A DNA stretch of 64,000 nucleotides, taken from IMG/VR virus record IMGVR_UViG_3300037336_000025, positions 1-64,000 of that record; one strand, given 5' to 3'. Every line of letters starts with the position of its first letter. Position 1 is the stretch's first letter. The position numbers were made by a program, and so were the translations under genes. This document shows, in pieces, positions 13,180 through 19,984 of the stretch. Source of the DNA: a virus. The notes below the pieces were generated by a model. The model did not search any database. It had not been told where the DNA came from and saw nothing but the letters and a program-made list of their open reading frames with translations.

Positions 13180-14195
13180 TGAGAGCAAGTGAATTTATCA
13201 CTGAAAACTTTGCCGACGGCAAGAAGCCGGGACGTAAAGGTCTAGCAAAACGCTCAGGTGTTAACACTAAAGCTAGTGTAAGTAGTCTACGAAAGACTGC
13301 AAAGAATAGCACAGGTGAAAAAGCTCGCATGGCACATTGGATGGCTAACATGAAAGCCGGTCGTGCCAAGTCTGAAGACATTGAAGAAGGATGGAAAGAC
13401 TGGGTAGCAGGCGGTGCTATGGCACTAGGTGCTTTAGGTGCTAATGCAGGTGATATTGTGTCACAGGTTGCAGAGAAAGGTGATACGGTTTATAGTATTG
13501 CTAGAGACAACGGTATTAGTCCTGCTGTTATTATGAAACTAAACGGATTTACTAATGCTACTAAACTAACACCCGGACAAGAAGTAAAAGTTCCTGATGT
13601 TTATACAGACGAAAAACCCGCTGCTAAAAAAGCAGAAAAGAAACCAGAAGTTAAAAAAATAGAACCAAAAGCAGAGCCAAAGGCTGCATTGGCGTCAACT
13701 AATGCACACGAAAACTTTTTAATTAAAACAGCAAGAGCTGCTGGCATTAAAGGAATAGAACTTGCTGCATTCTTATCGCAGGTTGCTCATGAAAGCCACG
13801 ACTTTCAAAGCATGGTAGAGTACGGAGGCAGTTTGGACTTCCGCAAATATGATCCTAAGTATGCTCCTAAGAAAGCTAAAATATTAGGCAATACTAAAGT
13901 AGGCGACGGTGCAAAGTACAAAGGTCGTGGATACATTCAAATCACCGGCAGGTACAACTACGGTATTGCTGGTGAAGCAATTGGCATAGATTTAGTAAGT
14001 AATCCTAAGCTAGCAGAAAAACCTGCGGTTGCTGCAAAGATTGCTATTTGGTACTGGAAACTTAGAGTACAACCAAATGTCGACGACTTTAGTAATGTTA
14101 GAGCTGTTACTAAGCCTATTAATCCGGGATTGCGTGGTCTAGAAGATCGTAAGAGCAACTTTAAAGATTATAAGACAATGGTTGCTGCTTTATAA
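13179..14195 (+). CDS. Virion-type LysM-GH19 peptidoglycan hydrolase with capsid-targeting-like N-terminus
   Basis: 338 residues. Residues 1-9 (MRASEFITE) resemble a capsid-targeting segment, followed by a basic region (about 13-65) and a possible second cleavage site DIEE-GW (67-72). A short hydrophobic Ala/Gly stretch is followed by a LysM domain (about 95-140, KGDTVYSIARDNGISP). After a Lys/Pro/Ala linker (about 145-175) comes a GH19 domain with VAHESHDF (catalytic Glu near 205), YKGRGYIQITGRYNY and a C-terminal LRGLEDRKSNF block. It would bind and cut peptidoglycan. Late context and the targeting-like start suggest delivery in the particle rather than a role as endolysin, which the gene at 2559 fills. 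Confidence 0.82.
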   Translation: MRASEFITENFADGKKPGRKGLAKRSGVNTKASVSSLRKTAKNSTGEKARMAHWMANMKAGRAKSEDIEEGWKDWVAGGAMALGALGANAGDIVSQVAEKGDTVYSIARDNGISPAVIMKLNGFTNATKLTPGQEVKVPDVYTDEKPAAKKAEKKPEVKKIEPKAEPKAALASTNAHENFLIKTARAAGIKGIELAAFLSQVAHESHDFQSMVEYGGSLDFRKYDPKYAPKKAKILGNTKVGDGAKYKGRGYIQITGRYNYGIAGEAIGIDLVSNPKLAEKPAVAAKIAIWYWKLRVQPNVDDFSNVRAVTKPINPGLRGLEDRKSNFKDYKTMVAAL

Positions 14196-14201
14196 TAAAT
14201 A
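14195..14201 (+). promoter_or_regulatory. Late promoter box ATAAATA (leaderless geometry)
   Basis: ATAAATA followed by CATAT and the ATG at 14207. The 15-base string from box to start codon is identical to the one before the minus-strand gene starting at 54189. The expected transcription start coincides with the A of the ATG. Confidence 0.65.
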
Positions 14202-14206
14202 CATAT

Positions 14207-14452
14207 ATGAAAATACGTGAAATATTCGAGACTGCAACTGCTGGTGCGACATCTAGTGCTAATATTGCCACTGTTGTAAGCCCTCAGCTAAGTCCCGGTT
14301 CTGCACGTGGAAAAACCAGCTACACCGGAAGCCCAGGAAAAAGTGGTACTAAAGCACCGCCGCAACCTAAGCCAAAGAAACAAACCCCCACTGATAACGC
14401 ACTAGATTCCAAAACTAATATATTTGGCACTGGTACAGCAATCAAAAGATAA
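14207..14452 (+). CDS. Small candidate internal protein with targeting-like N-terminus
   Basis: 81 residues starting MKIREIFE-TA, which fits a capsid-targeting segment with cleavage after Glu8. The rest is Ser/Thr/Gly/Pro-rich and basic, with no hydrophobic core, so it is probably disordered. It has its own late promoter box with leaderless spacing. The next late box overlaps its stop. Function unknown; packaging into the head is inferred from the N-terminus and the neighbours. Confidence 0.62.
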   Translation: MKIREIFETATAGATSSANIATVVSPQLSPGSARGKTSYTGSPGKSGTKAPPQPKPKKQTPTDNALDSKTNIFGTGTAIKR

Positions 14453-14455
14453 ATA
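14448..14455 (+). promoter_or_regulatory. Late promoter box GATAAATA
   Basis: GATAAATA across the stop codon of the small gene before it. Transcription would start near 14461, with a short leader containing AAGGAAATA before the ATG at 14487. Confidence 0.65.
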
Positions 14456-14486
14456 CATAATAGACCTTTAGGATCAAGGAAATAAA

Positions 14487-15437
14487 ATGGACTTCAAAAA
14501 ATTACTAAACACATTAGACAGCATGGACGCTCCAGTAGCTACACCTGCTGCGCCGCAAATTGCGCCGGCTGTGCAGCTTAACGAAGACGCGCAATTGCGT
14601 GTTCTAAGCGGACGTACTACCTACGTTGCTGAAGCTAAAAAGAAAGCCGAAGAAAAAGTTGCCGAAGCAATGAAAGACGGTGACAAGAAGAACGTTGCTA
14701 CTGGCACAGTTGAAAAGACTAAAACTGGTATTGTTCATAAAAGTAATAAGGCATACGGCGGTTCTGAAGAGAAAGCCGACGATGCTGATGATGCTCCTAA
14801 AGGCAAAAAGAAAACAGCTAAAGAGTCTATCAATACTGAAGCATTTAAAGGCAAATTTGCCAAAATGGTTGAAGCTAAAAAGAAAGGTGGTAAGCCAGAC
14901 TTCTTAGATCTTGACAAAGACGGTGACAAGACAGAGCCAATGAAAAAGGCAGCTAGCGATAAGAAAGCAGGTCCTAAGAAAGGTGTAAATCCTTTTGCTA
15001 AGAAAGACGAAAGTGTAAAAGAGTCCGACGACATGAAAGTGGGAGCCAAGAAAAAGTCTGCTACAGGTGGTACTATCGAAAAGACTGCTACCGGAATCAA
15101 ACACACAGCAGGAAAGAACTATAGTGGCAAGGCGGCTGAGAAAGAAGAAAAGTCTAAGAAAGACGAAAGCAAAATGATGCCAAAAGGCAAAAAGCGTCCG
15201 GTTGCAGAAAGCGTAGAGACTGCTATGACCTTCCGTGAAATGATGAAGCTAGTTGTTGAAAGTGGTGGACAACAACAAATTGATCCAATTGACTCAGCAT
15301 TGTTTGCTTGGGCTCAACGTGTTGCTGCTTCTAAGTATACAGAAAGCACCAAAGCGGAAGTGTTCGCAGGAATGTTATACGAGCGCAACGGTGGTGTATT
15401 TGAAATGTACGATGTACTAAGCGAAGACCAAAAGTAA
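14487..15437 (+). CDS. Lys/Ala-rich prohead core or internal protein
   Basis: 316 residues, dominated by Lys, Ala, Glu and Asp, with few aromatic residues until the last 80. Several sites fit a prohead-protease rule: YVAE-A (46-49), KVAE-A (58-61), INTE-A (near 118), KMVE-A (near 132) and PVAE-S (near 240). A PDFLDLDKDGDKTEPMKKA block is one I recall from T4-like phage internal proteins. Repeated KSNKAYGG and TATGIKH-like segments are also present. The C-terminal part (about 245-316) is a helical, more hydrophobic domain. This fits a scaffold core protein that is cleaved during head maturation. A terminator follows the stop. Confidence 0.68.
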   Translation: MDFKKLLNTLDSMDAPVATPAAPQIAPAVQLNEDAQLRVLSGRTTYVAEAKKKAEEKVAEAMKDGDKKNVATGTVEKTKTGIVHKSNKAYGGSEEKADDADDAPKGKKKTAKESINTEAFKGKFAKMVEAKKKGGKPDFLDLDKDGDKTEPMKKAASDKKAGPKKGVNPFAKKDESVKESDDMKVGAKKKSATGGTIEKTATGIKHTAGKNYSGKAAEKEEKSKKDESKMMPKGKKRPVAESVETAMTFREMMKLVVESGGQQQIDPIDSALFAWAQRVAASKYTESTKAEVFAGMLYERNGGVFEMYDVLSEDQK

Positions 15438-15454
15438 TTTAATCAATTACTAAC

Positions 15455-15487
15455 AAAGCCAGCAACTTAGGTTGACTGGCTTTTTTT
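15455..15487 (+). terminator. Rho-independent terminator, overlapping the next promoter
   Basis: AAAGCCAGCAAC (15455-15466) pairs with GTTG-A-CTGGCTTT (15471-15483, one bulged A) around the loop TTAG, followed by seven T (15481-15487). It closes the late internal-protein block. Its right arm contains the -35 hexamer of the following promoter. Confidence 0.85.
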
Positions 15488-15500
15488 ACGGCTGTATAAT
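15472..15500 (+). promoter_or_regulatory. Sigma70-type promoter of the replication block
   Basis: TTGACT (15472-15477), 17-base spacer, TATAAT (15495-15500). The spacer is the T-run of the terminator. It drives the DsbA-like gene (ATG 15522, with AAGGAG ribosome site) and probably the genes through the polymerase. Confidence 0.85.
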
Positions 15501-15521
15501 AGTACACAAGGAGATATTATT

Positions 15522-15788
15522 ATGACTAAAATGTACGGCCCGGAAGAGAAAGCAAAATTAGAGCGTCTTATCAACGAGGGATCTAATGTATTGCGAGAAG
15601 TTGAAGACCTTACCGAGGGTCTTAAAGAAACTGTTAAAGCAGTTGCCGAAGAACTGCAAATTAAACCTAGTTGGATTAACAAAGCAATTAGAATTGCCCG
15701 TAAGGACAATTGGGCATCTCATGAAGAAGAGTGGAACGAAATTGAAATGATTCTTGGAGTTACTAAGAACTTGCCAGAACCTGAATGA
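15522..15788 (+). CDS. dsbA: DsbA-like double-stranded DNA-binding protein of T4 type
   Basis: 88 residues, matching the T4 late-transcription DNA-binding protein DsbA in size (89 aa) and layout: charged helical N-terminus with an LKETVKAVAEEL helix, a centre I-K-P-S-W-I-N-K-A-I-R resembling the T4 'KMFNRLL' helix, a K-D-N turn and an acidic C-terminal helix (EEEWNEIEMIL). This is the T4 phage DsbA, not the bacterial disulfide oxidoreductase. It would bind dsDNA near late promoters. Transcription is from a strong sigma70 promoter. The stop overlaps the next start by four bases (ATGA). Confidence 0.68.
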   Translation: MTKMYGPEEKAKLERLINEGSNVLREVEDLTEGLKETVKAVAEELQIKPSWINKAIRIARKDNWASHEEEWNEIEMILGVTKNLPEPE

Positions 15789-16075
15789 TAGAGTTGTTTC
15801 GTGGTACATATAACTGGGCTAGGCGCGATTACAAAGAATGGCCGGTAAGGTTTGTTTTAGAAATTGTTGCTTGGTTTATGAGTGTTGGGTGTGCCGTCTG
15901 GATGGGGTTGACGTTACCTAATCCTCCATTCTTGGTTCTCTATCCATTATTCATTATTCAATGCATGATATTCGGGTGGTCTGCGTGGACCCGAAAAAGT
16001 ACTGGAATGGTTGCTAACTATTTGCTGTTAGTCACTATTGATGTAACTGCGTTAGTTCGGTTAATAAGTATATAA
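15785..16075 (+). CDS. Small membrane protein, function unknown
   Basis: 96 residues with a basic N-terminus (FRGTYNWARRDYKEWPVR) and two or three hydrophobic segments: about 24-42 (FVLEIVAWFMSVGCAVWMG), 48-66 (PFLVLYPLFIIQCMIFGW) and 76-95. It should lie in the inner membrane. Small proteins of this type sit near the polymerase in several T4-like phages, but no function is known to me. ATGA overlap with the DsbA-like gene indicates co-transcription. Confidence 0.65.
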   Translation: MIELFRGTYNWARRDYKEWPVRFVLEIVAWFMSVGCAVWMGLTLPNPPFLVLYPLFIIQCMIFGWSAWTRKSTGMVANYLLLVTIDVTALVRLISI

Positions 16076-16145
16076 GACAACGGTTCAATCAGCCATAAAT
16101 GATTATTTTGGTATTTGCAGGCCATAAATTGCATAGGAGAAAAAT

Positions 16146-18815
16146 TTGAGTTACGTAGACGCTTTCTTTGACAGAGAGCAGGATTTAATTCGCGTCGTTG
16201 AACGAAACGAAAAAGGCGAAAGACATTTTAAAGAATATCCTGCTCGTCATATATTTTATTACCCAGACCCAAAAGGCAAGTTCCTTTCAATCAAGGGCGA
16301 ACCTTTAACCAGAGTTTCAAGCAGAAGCGTTAAAGAGCATCGCAAAGAGCTTTCAATCTACAGTGGAAAGAAACTGTATGAAAGCGATATCAACCCAATC
16401 TATCGTTGTCTAGAAGACAACTATCTTAATCAAGATGCCCCTAAGCTAAATGTAGCATGGTTCGACATTGAGGTAGACTTTGATCCAGAACGTGGCTATG
16501 CTTCGCCGGAAGATGCATTCATGCCAATTACTGCTATCGCTGTCTACCTACAATGGATGGAGACAATGGTGTGTTTAGCAATTCCTCCTAAGACACTAAG
16601 TATGGAAGAAGCTAAGAAGCAGGTTGAAGAATTTCCTAACACTATACTGTTTGATAACGAAGCAGACATGTTAGACACATTCTTAGATCTAATTCAAGAC
16701 TCGGACGTACTAAGTGGATGGAACAGTGAAGGCTTCGATATTCCCTACACGGTAAATCGTGTTACTAAAGTTCTAAGCAAAGAGGACACACGTAGATTCT
16801 GCTTGTGGAATCAATTCCCCAAGAAGCGTGAATACGAAAAGTACGGTAAGGCTGCTACTACATATGACTTAATTGGGCGTGTACACTTAGACAGTTTGAA
16901 CTTGTATCGTAAATACACGTATGAAGAACGGCATACCTATCGACTAGACGCTATTGGCGAGCAGGAAATTGGCGAGAACAAAACTGTCTACGAAGGTACA
17001 TTAGATCAGTTGTATAACAATGACTTTAAACGCTTCATTGAATATAACAGACAGGATACTATGCTTCTTGAGAAACTTGACAAGAAGTTAAAGTTTATGG
17101 ATCTTGCCAATACACTAGCACATGAGTGTACTGTGTTGTTGCAGACTACTATGGGCGCAGTAGCTGTTACTGAACAGGCCATTATTAACGAAGCTCATAA
17201 GCGTGGATTCATTGTTCCTAATCGCATCAGCCGTGACACTGAAGTAGATACACAGGCTGCTGGTGCATATGTTGCGTTTCCTAAGAAAGGTATTCACGAG
17301 TGGATTGGCTCTCTGGATATTAACTCACTATATCCTTCAGCAATTCGTGCATTGAACATGGGCCCAGAAACAATTGTTGGACAATTGCGTCAAGATGGTA
17401 CTAAAGACTTTATTGCCGCAGAGATGGCAAAAGGCCGTAGCTTTGCCGGCGCGTGGGAAGGTATCTTTGGTAGCTTAGAATACACTGCTGTTATGGATCG
17501 CAACGTTGGTCGAGAAATAACTATTGACTGGGAAGACGGCGGTCACGATACCCTAAGTGCTGCACAGGTATATGATTTGATCTTTGACAGCAATCAGCCT
17601 TGGATGCTGAGTGCTAACGGCACTATCTTTACTTACGAAAAAGAAGGTATTATTCCTGGATTGCTAAAGCGTTGGTATGCTGAACGTAAAGAAATGCAGG
17701 CTAAACTTAAAGACTGTATTAAGGCAGGTAATAAGATTGAAGAAGAATACTGGGACAAGCGTCAATTAGTCAAGAAGATTAACTTGAACAGTTTGTACGG
17801 TGCTATTCTTAACGCTGGCTGTAGATTCTTTGACAACCGTATTGGACAATCAACTACACTTACAGGCCGTGCCATTGCACAACACATGGCTGGTAAAGTA
17901 AATGAAATTATCACCGGCGAGTTTAATCACACAGGTAAGGCAATTATCTATGGTGATACTGACTCCTGTTACTTCTCAGCATATGCCACGCTGAGAAAAG
18001 AGATTGACAAGGGCACACTGCCTTGGACAAGAGAGAGTGTAATTGAACTTTACGATACTATAGGAGAAACAGTAAATGACACATTCCCCAAGTTTATGCA
18101 AGACGCATTCCATGTACCTAAATCACGAGGAGAGGTCATTAAAGCAGGTCGCGAGATTGTTGCTTCCAAAGGACTATTCATTACTAAAAAACGATACGCA
18201 GTCCTCTACTATGACAAAGAAGGCAAGCGAGCAGACACGGACGGACAGGGTGGTAAGATCAAGGCCATGGGTCTTGACCTTAAGCGTTCAGATACCCCGG
18301 TTATTATCCAAGAGTTTTTAAGTCAAGTATTAACTCGAGTGCTAAATGGTGATGGTCAAGAATCTATTCTAGAGTATATCACTGAATTCCGCACTGAGTT
18401 TAAACTACGTCCAGGTTGGGAGAAAGGTTCGCCTAAACGTGCCAATAAGATCTCAGAGTATCGTGACAAAGAAAAGAAAGCAGGTAAGACTACAATGCCC
18501 GGACATGTCCGTGCTAGTTTGAATTGGAACACTTTAAAGCGTATGATGGATGACAAATATTCAGTAGCTATTACAGACGGTGCTAAAGTTATTGTGTGTA
18601 AGGTTAAAGATAATCCAATGGGCTATACTAGTGTTGCATATCCTGTAGATGAATTGCGTTTGCCGCAGTGGTTTAAAGACTTACCATTTAATGATGCAGA
18701 AATGGAAAATGCTGTCATTGATGAAAAGTTGGAGAACTTAATCGGTGTACTAGACTGGGACCTCAGTTCAACCCGCAGTGATAATAATTTTAACAAACTA
18801 TTTGACTTTGAGTAA
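16146..18815 (+). CDS. 43: Family B DNA polymerase, T4 gp43 type
   Basis: 889 residues, close to T4 gp43 (898). Exonuclease motifs: ExoI WFDIEVDF (D107, E109), ExoII GWNSEGFDIPY (about 191-201), ExoIII YNRQDTM (D304). Polymerase motifs: A SLDINSLYPS (389-398), B KKINLNSLYGA (543-553), C IYGDTDSCYF (601-610). The last residues NNFNKLFDFE look like the clamp-binding tail of gp43. The start is a TTG at 16146, chosen because AGGAGA (16135-16140) sits at the right distance and the sequence SYVDAFFDRE begins the domain. The 70 bases upstream contain two GCCATAAAT direct repeats. All catalytic residues are present, so it should be an active proofreading replicase. Confidence 0.96.
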   Translation: MSYVDAFFDREQDLIRVVERNEKGERHFKEYPARHIFYYPDPKGKFLSIKGEPLTRVSSRSVKEHRKELSIYSGKKLYESDINPIYRCLEDNYLNQDAPKLNVAWFDIEVDFDPERGYASPEDAFMPITAIAVYLQWMETMVCLAIPPKTLSMEEAKKQVEEFPNTILFDNEADMLDTFLDLIQDSDVLSGWNSEGFDIPYTVNRVTKVLSKEDTRRFCLWNQFPKKREYEKYGKAATTYDLIGRVHLDSLNLYRKYTYEERHTYRLDAIGEQEIGENKTVYEGTLDQLYNNDFKRFIEYNRQDTMLLEKLDKKLKFMDLANTLAHECTVLLQTTMGAVAVTEQAIINEAHKRGFIVPNRISRDTEVDTQAAGAYVAFPKKGIHEWIGSLDINSLYPSAIRALNMGPETIVGQLRQDGTKDFIAAEMAKGRSFAGAWEGIFGSLEYTAVMDRNVGREITIDWEDGGHDTLSAAQVYDLIFDSNQPWMLSANGTIFTYEKEGIIPGLLKRWYAERKEMQAKLKDCIKAGNKIEEEYWDKRQLVKKINLNSLYGAILNAGCRFFDNRIGQSTTLTGRAIAQHMAGKVNEIITGEFNHTGKAIIYGDTDSCYFSAYATLRKEIDKGTLPWTRESVIELYDTIGETVNDTFPKFMQDAFHVPKSRGEVIKAGREIVASKGLFITKKRYAVLYYDKEGKRADTDGQGGKIKAMGLDLKRSDTPVIIQEFLSQVLTRVLNGDGQESILEYITEFRTEFKLRPGWEKGSPKRANKISEYRDKEKKAGKTTMPGHVRASLNWNTLKRMMDDKYSVAITDGAKVIVCKVKDNPMGYTSVAYPVDELRLPQWFKDLPFNDAEMENAVIDEKLENLIGVLDWDLSSTRSDNNFNKLFDFE

Positions 18816-18822
18816 ATTGCGG

Positions 18823-18851
18823 TTGCTTTTTACTCTAACCCTAAGTATAAT
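18823..18851 (+). promoter_or_regulatory. Sigma70-type promoter of the sliding clamp gene
   Basis: TTGCTT (18823-18828), 17-base spacer, TATAAT (18846-18851). The clamp ATG is at 18876 with CCGGAGAAA before it, so the leader is about 18 bases. Confidence 0.78.
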
Positions 18852-18875
18852 ATTCATATAACCGGAGAAATCTAA

Positions 18876-19613
18876 ATGAAAGACATTTTACAAGACATCG
18901 TATCACACACCCAGAATCTAGGATTTTTAACTACAGTTAAGGTCACAGGTACAGAACGTGGTACAACTATTAACTCTATGGCTGACGATCGTTCAGTTAT
19001 CATGGAAGCTACTACTGCTAGCCCGCAACCAGATATGATTGGTGTGTTTGGCATGCCACAACTTAATAAACTGAAGTATTTGCTAGACGGTGCTGAGTAC
19101 AAAGAAGATGCTAAAATTAGTATCACTACAGCAGAACGTAACGGAGAAACATTGCCAGTTGGTTTACATTTTGAAAACAAAGATGGCGACTTTAAAAACG
19201 ATTACCGTTTTATGAATTCAGAAATCATTAACGAGAAAATGAAGACTGTTAAGTTCCGCGGTGTTAAGTGGGATGTAGAGATTGAACCTAGCGTTGCCGC
19301 AGTACAGCGTTTTAACTTCCAAGCTGGTGCTAATAATGAACATCCAACATTCTTGGCAAAAACAGATGGTAGCAATCTAAAGTTTATCTTTGGTGATGCT
19401 AGCACACACGGCGGTGAGTTTATCTTTGCACAAAACGTTGCAGGTAAATTGGATCGTGGTTGGACTTGGCCTATTGTGCCAATCTTGAGTATCCTTAAGA
19501 TTGCGGATGTTAACAACACAAAGATGTCTTTGAGTAATGAAGGTGCTATCCAGATTACTTTAGACAGCGGTCTTGCTACTTACAAATATATCATTCCAGC
19601 ACAAGCGGCCTAA
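18876..19613 (+). CDS. 45: DNA polymerase sliding clamp, T4 gp45 type
   Basis: 245 residues, similar to T4 gp45 (228). The first half has the GVFGMPQLNKLKYLLDG helix with D-A-K-I-S strand found in T4-like clamps, and the second half repeats the fold (FRGVKWDVEIEPSVAAV, then SNEGAIQITLDSGLATYKY). gp45 forms a trimeric ring that tethers gp43 and, in T4, also activates late transcription. It lies directly after the polymerase gene but has its own strong promoter. gp44/62 loader genes are not in this window. The call rests on the domain pattern and context next to gp43. Confidence 0.85.
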   Translation: MKDILQDIVSHTQNLGFLTTVKVTGTERGTTINSMADDRSVIMEATTASPQPDMIGVFGMPQLNKLKYLLDGAEYKEDAKISITTAERNGETLPVGLHFENKDGDFKNDYRFMNSEIINEKMKTVKFRGVKWDVEIEPSVAAVQRFNFQAGANNEHPTFLAKTDGSNLKFIFGDASTHGGEFIFAQNVAGKLDRGWTWPIVPILSILKIADVNNTKMSLSNEGAIQITLDSGLATYKYIIPAQAA

Positions 19614-19615
19614 AT

Positions 19616-19984
19616 ATGATTAAGGGCTTACAAGGTTATAACGGTGTAACGGTAAATGGCGGCAACACTGTCCTGCAGTATGTTGCCCCGAACGCTGCTA
19701 ATCCAATGATGGGTATGCTGAGAATCAACGGCACTGATATAGAAGTGTTTAATGGCTCCAGTTGGCAATACTTATCCACCAGCTATGCTACTGTAGGCCT
19801 TGATCAAGATATACTAGACATAGTACAATGGGTACGTAAGAAGCGTGACGAAGAATTAAAGTTGCATAGCTTGGCAAATGACAATAAGGCTGTTAAAATA
19901 GCATTAGACAATTTAGAACAGGCAAGACAACAATTAGATATAACAGTAAAATTATCGAGAGAATATGAGCAAACAACCAGTTGA
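19616..19984 (+). CDS. Hypothetical protein with fibre-like N-terminus and coiled coil
   Basis: 122 residues. The first half (TVLQYVAPNAANPMMGMLRI, then NGTDIEVFNGSSWQYL) resembles the short beta motif that ends with a 'Y-N-G-x-x-W' signature in fibre and baseplate proteins; the second half (about 60-120) is a charged coiled-coil-like helix ending in REYEQTTS. It lies two bases after the clamp and overlaps the DpdA-like gene by 20 bases. The function is unknown; it could be a small virion protein or an adaptor. Confidence 0.55.
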   Translation: MIKGLQGYNGVTVNGGNTVLQYVAPNAANPMMGMLRINGTDIEVFNGSSWQYLSTSYATVGLDQDILDIVQWVRKKRDEELKLHSLANDNKAVKIALDNLEQARQQLDITVKLSREYEQTTS

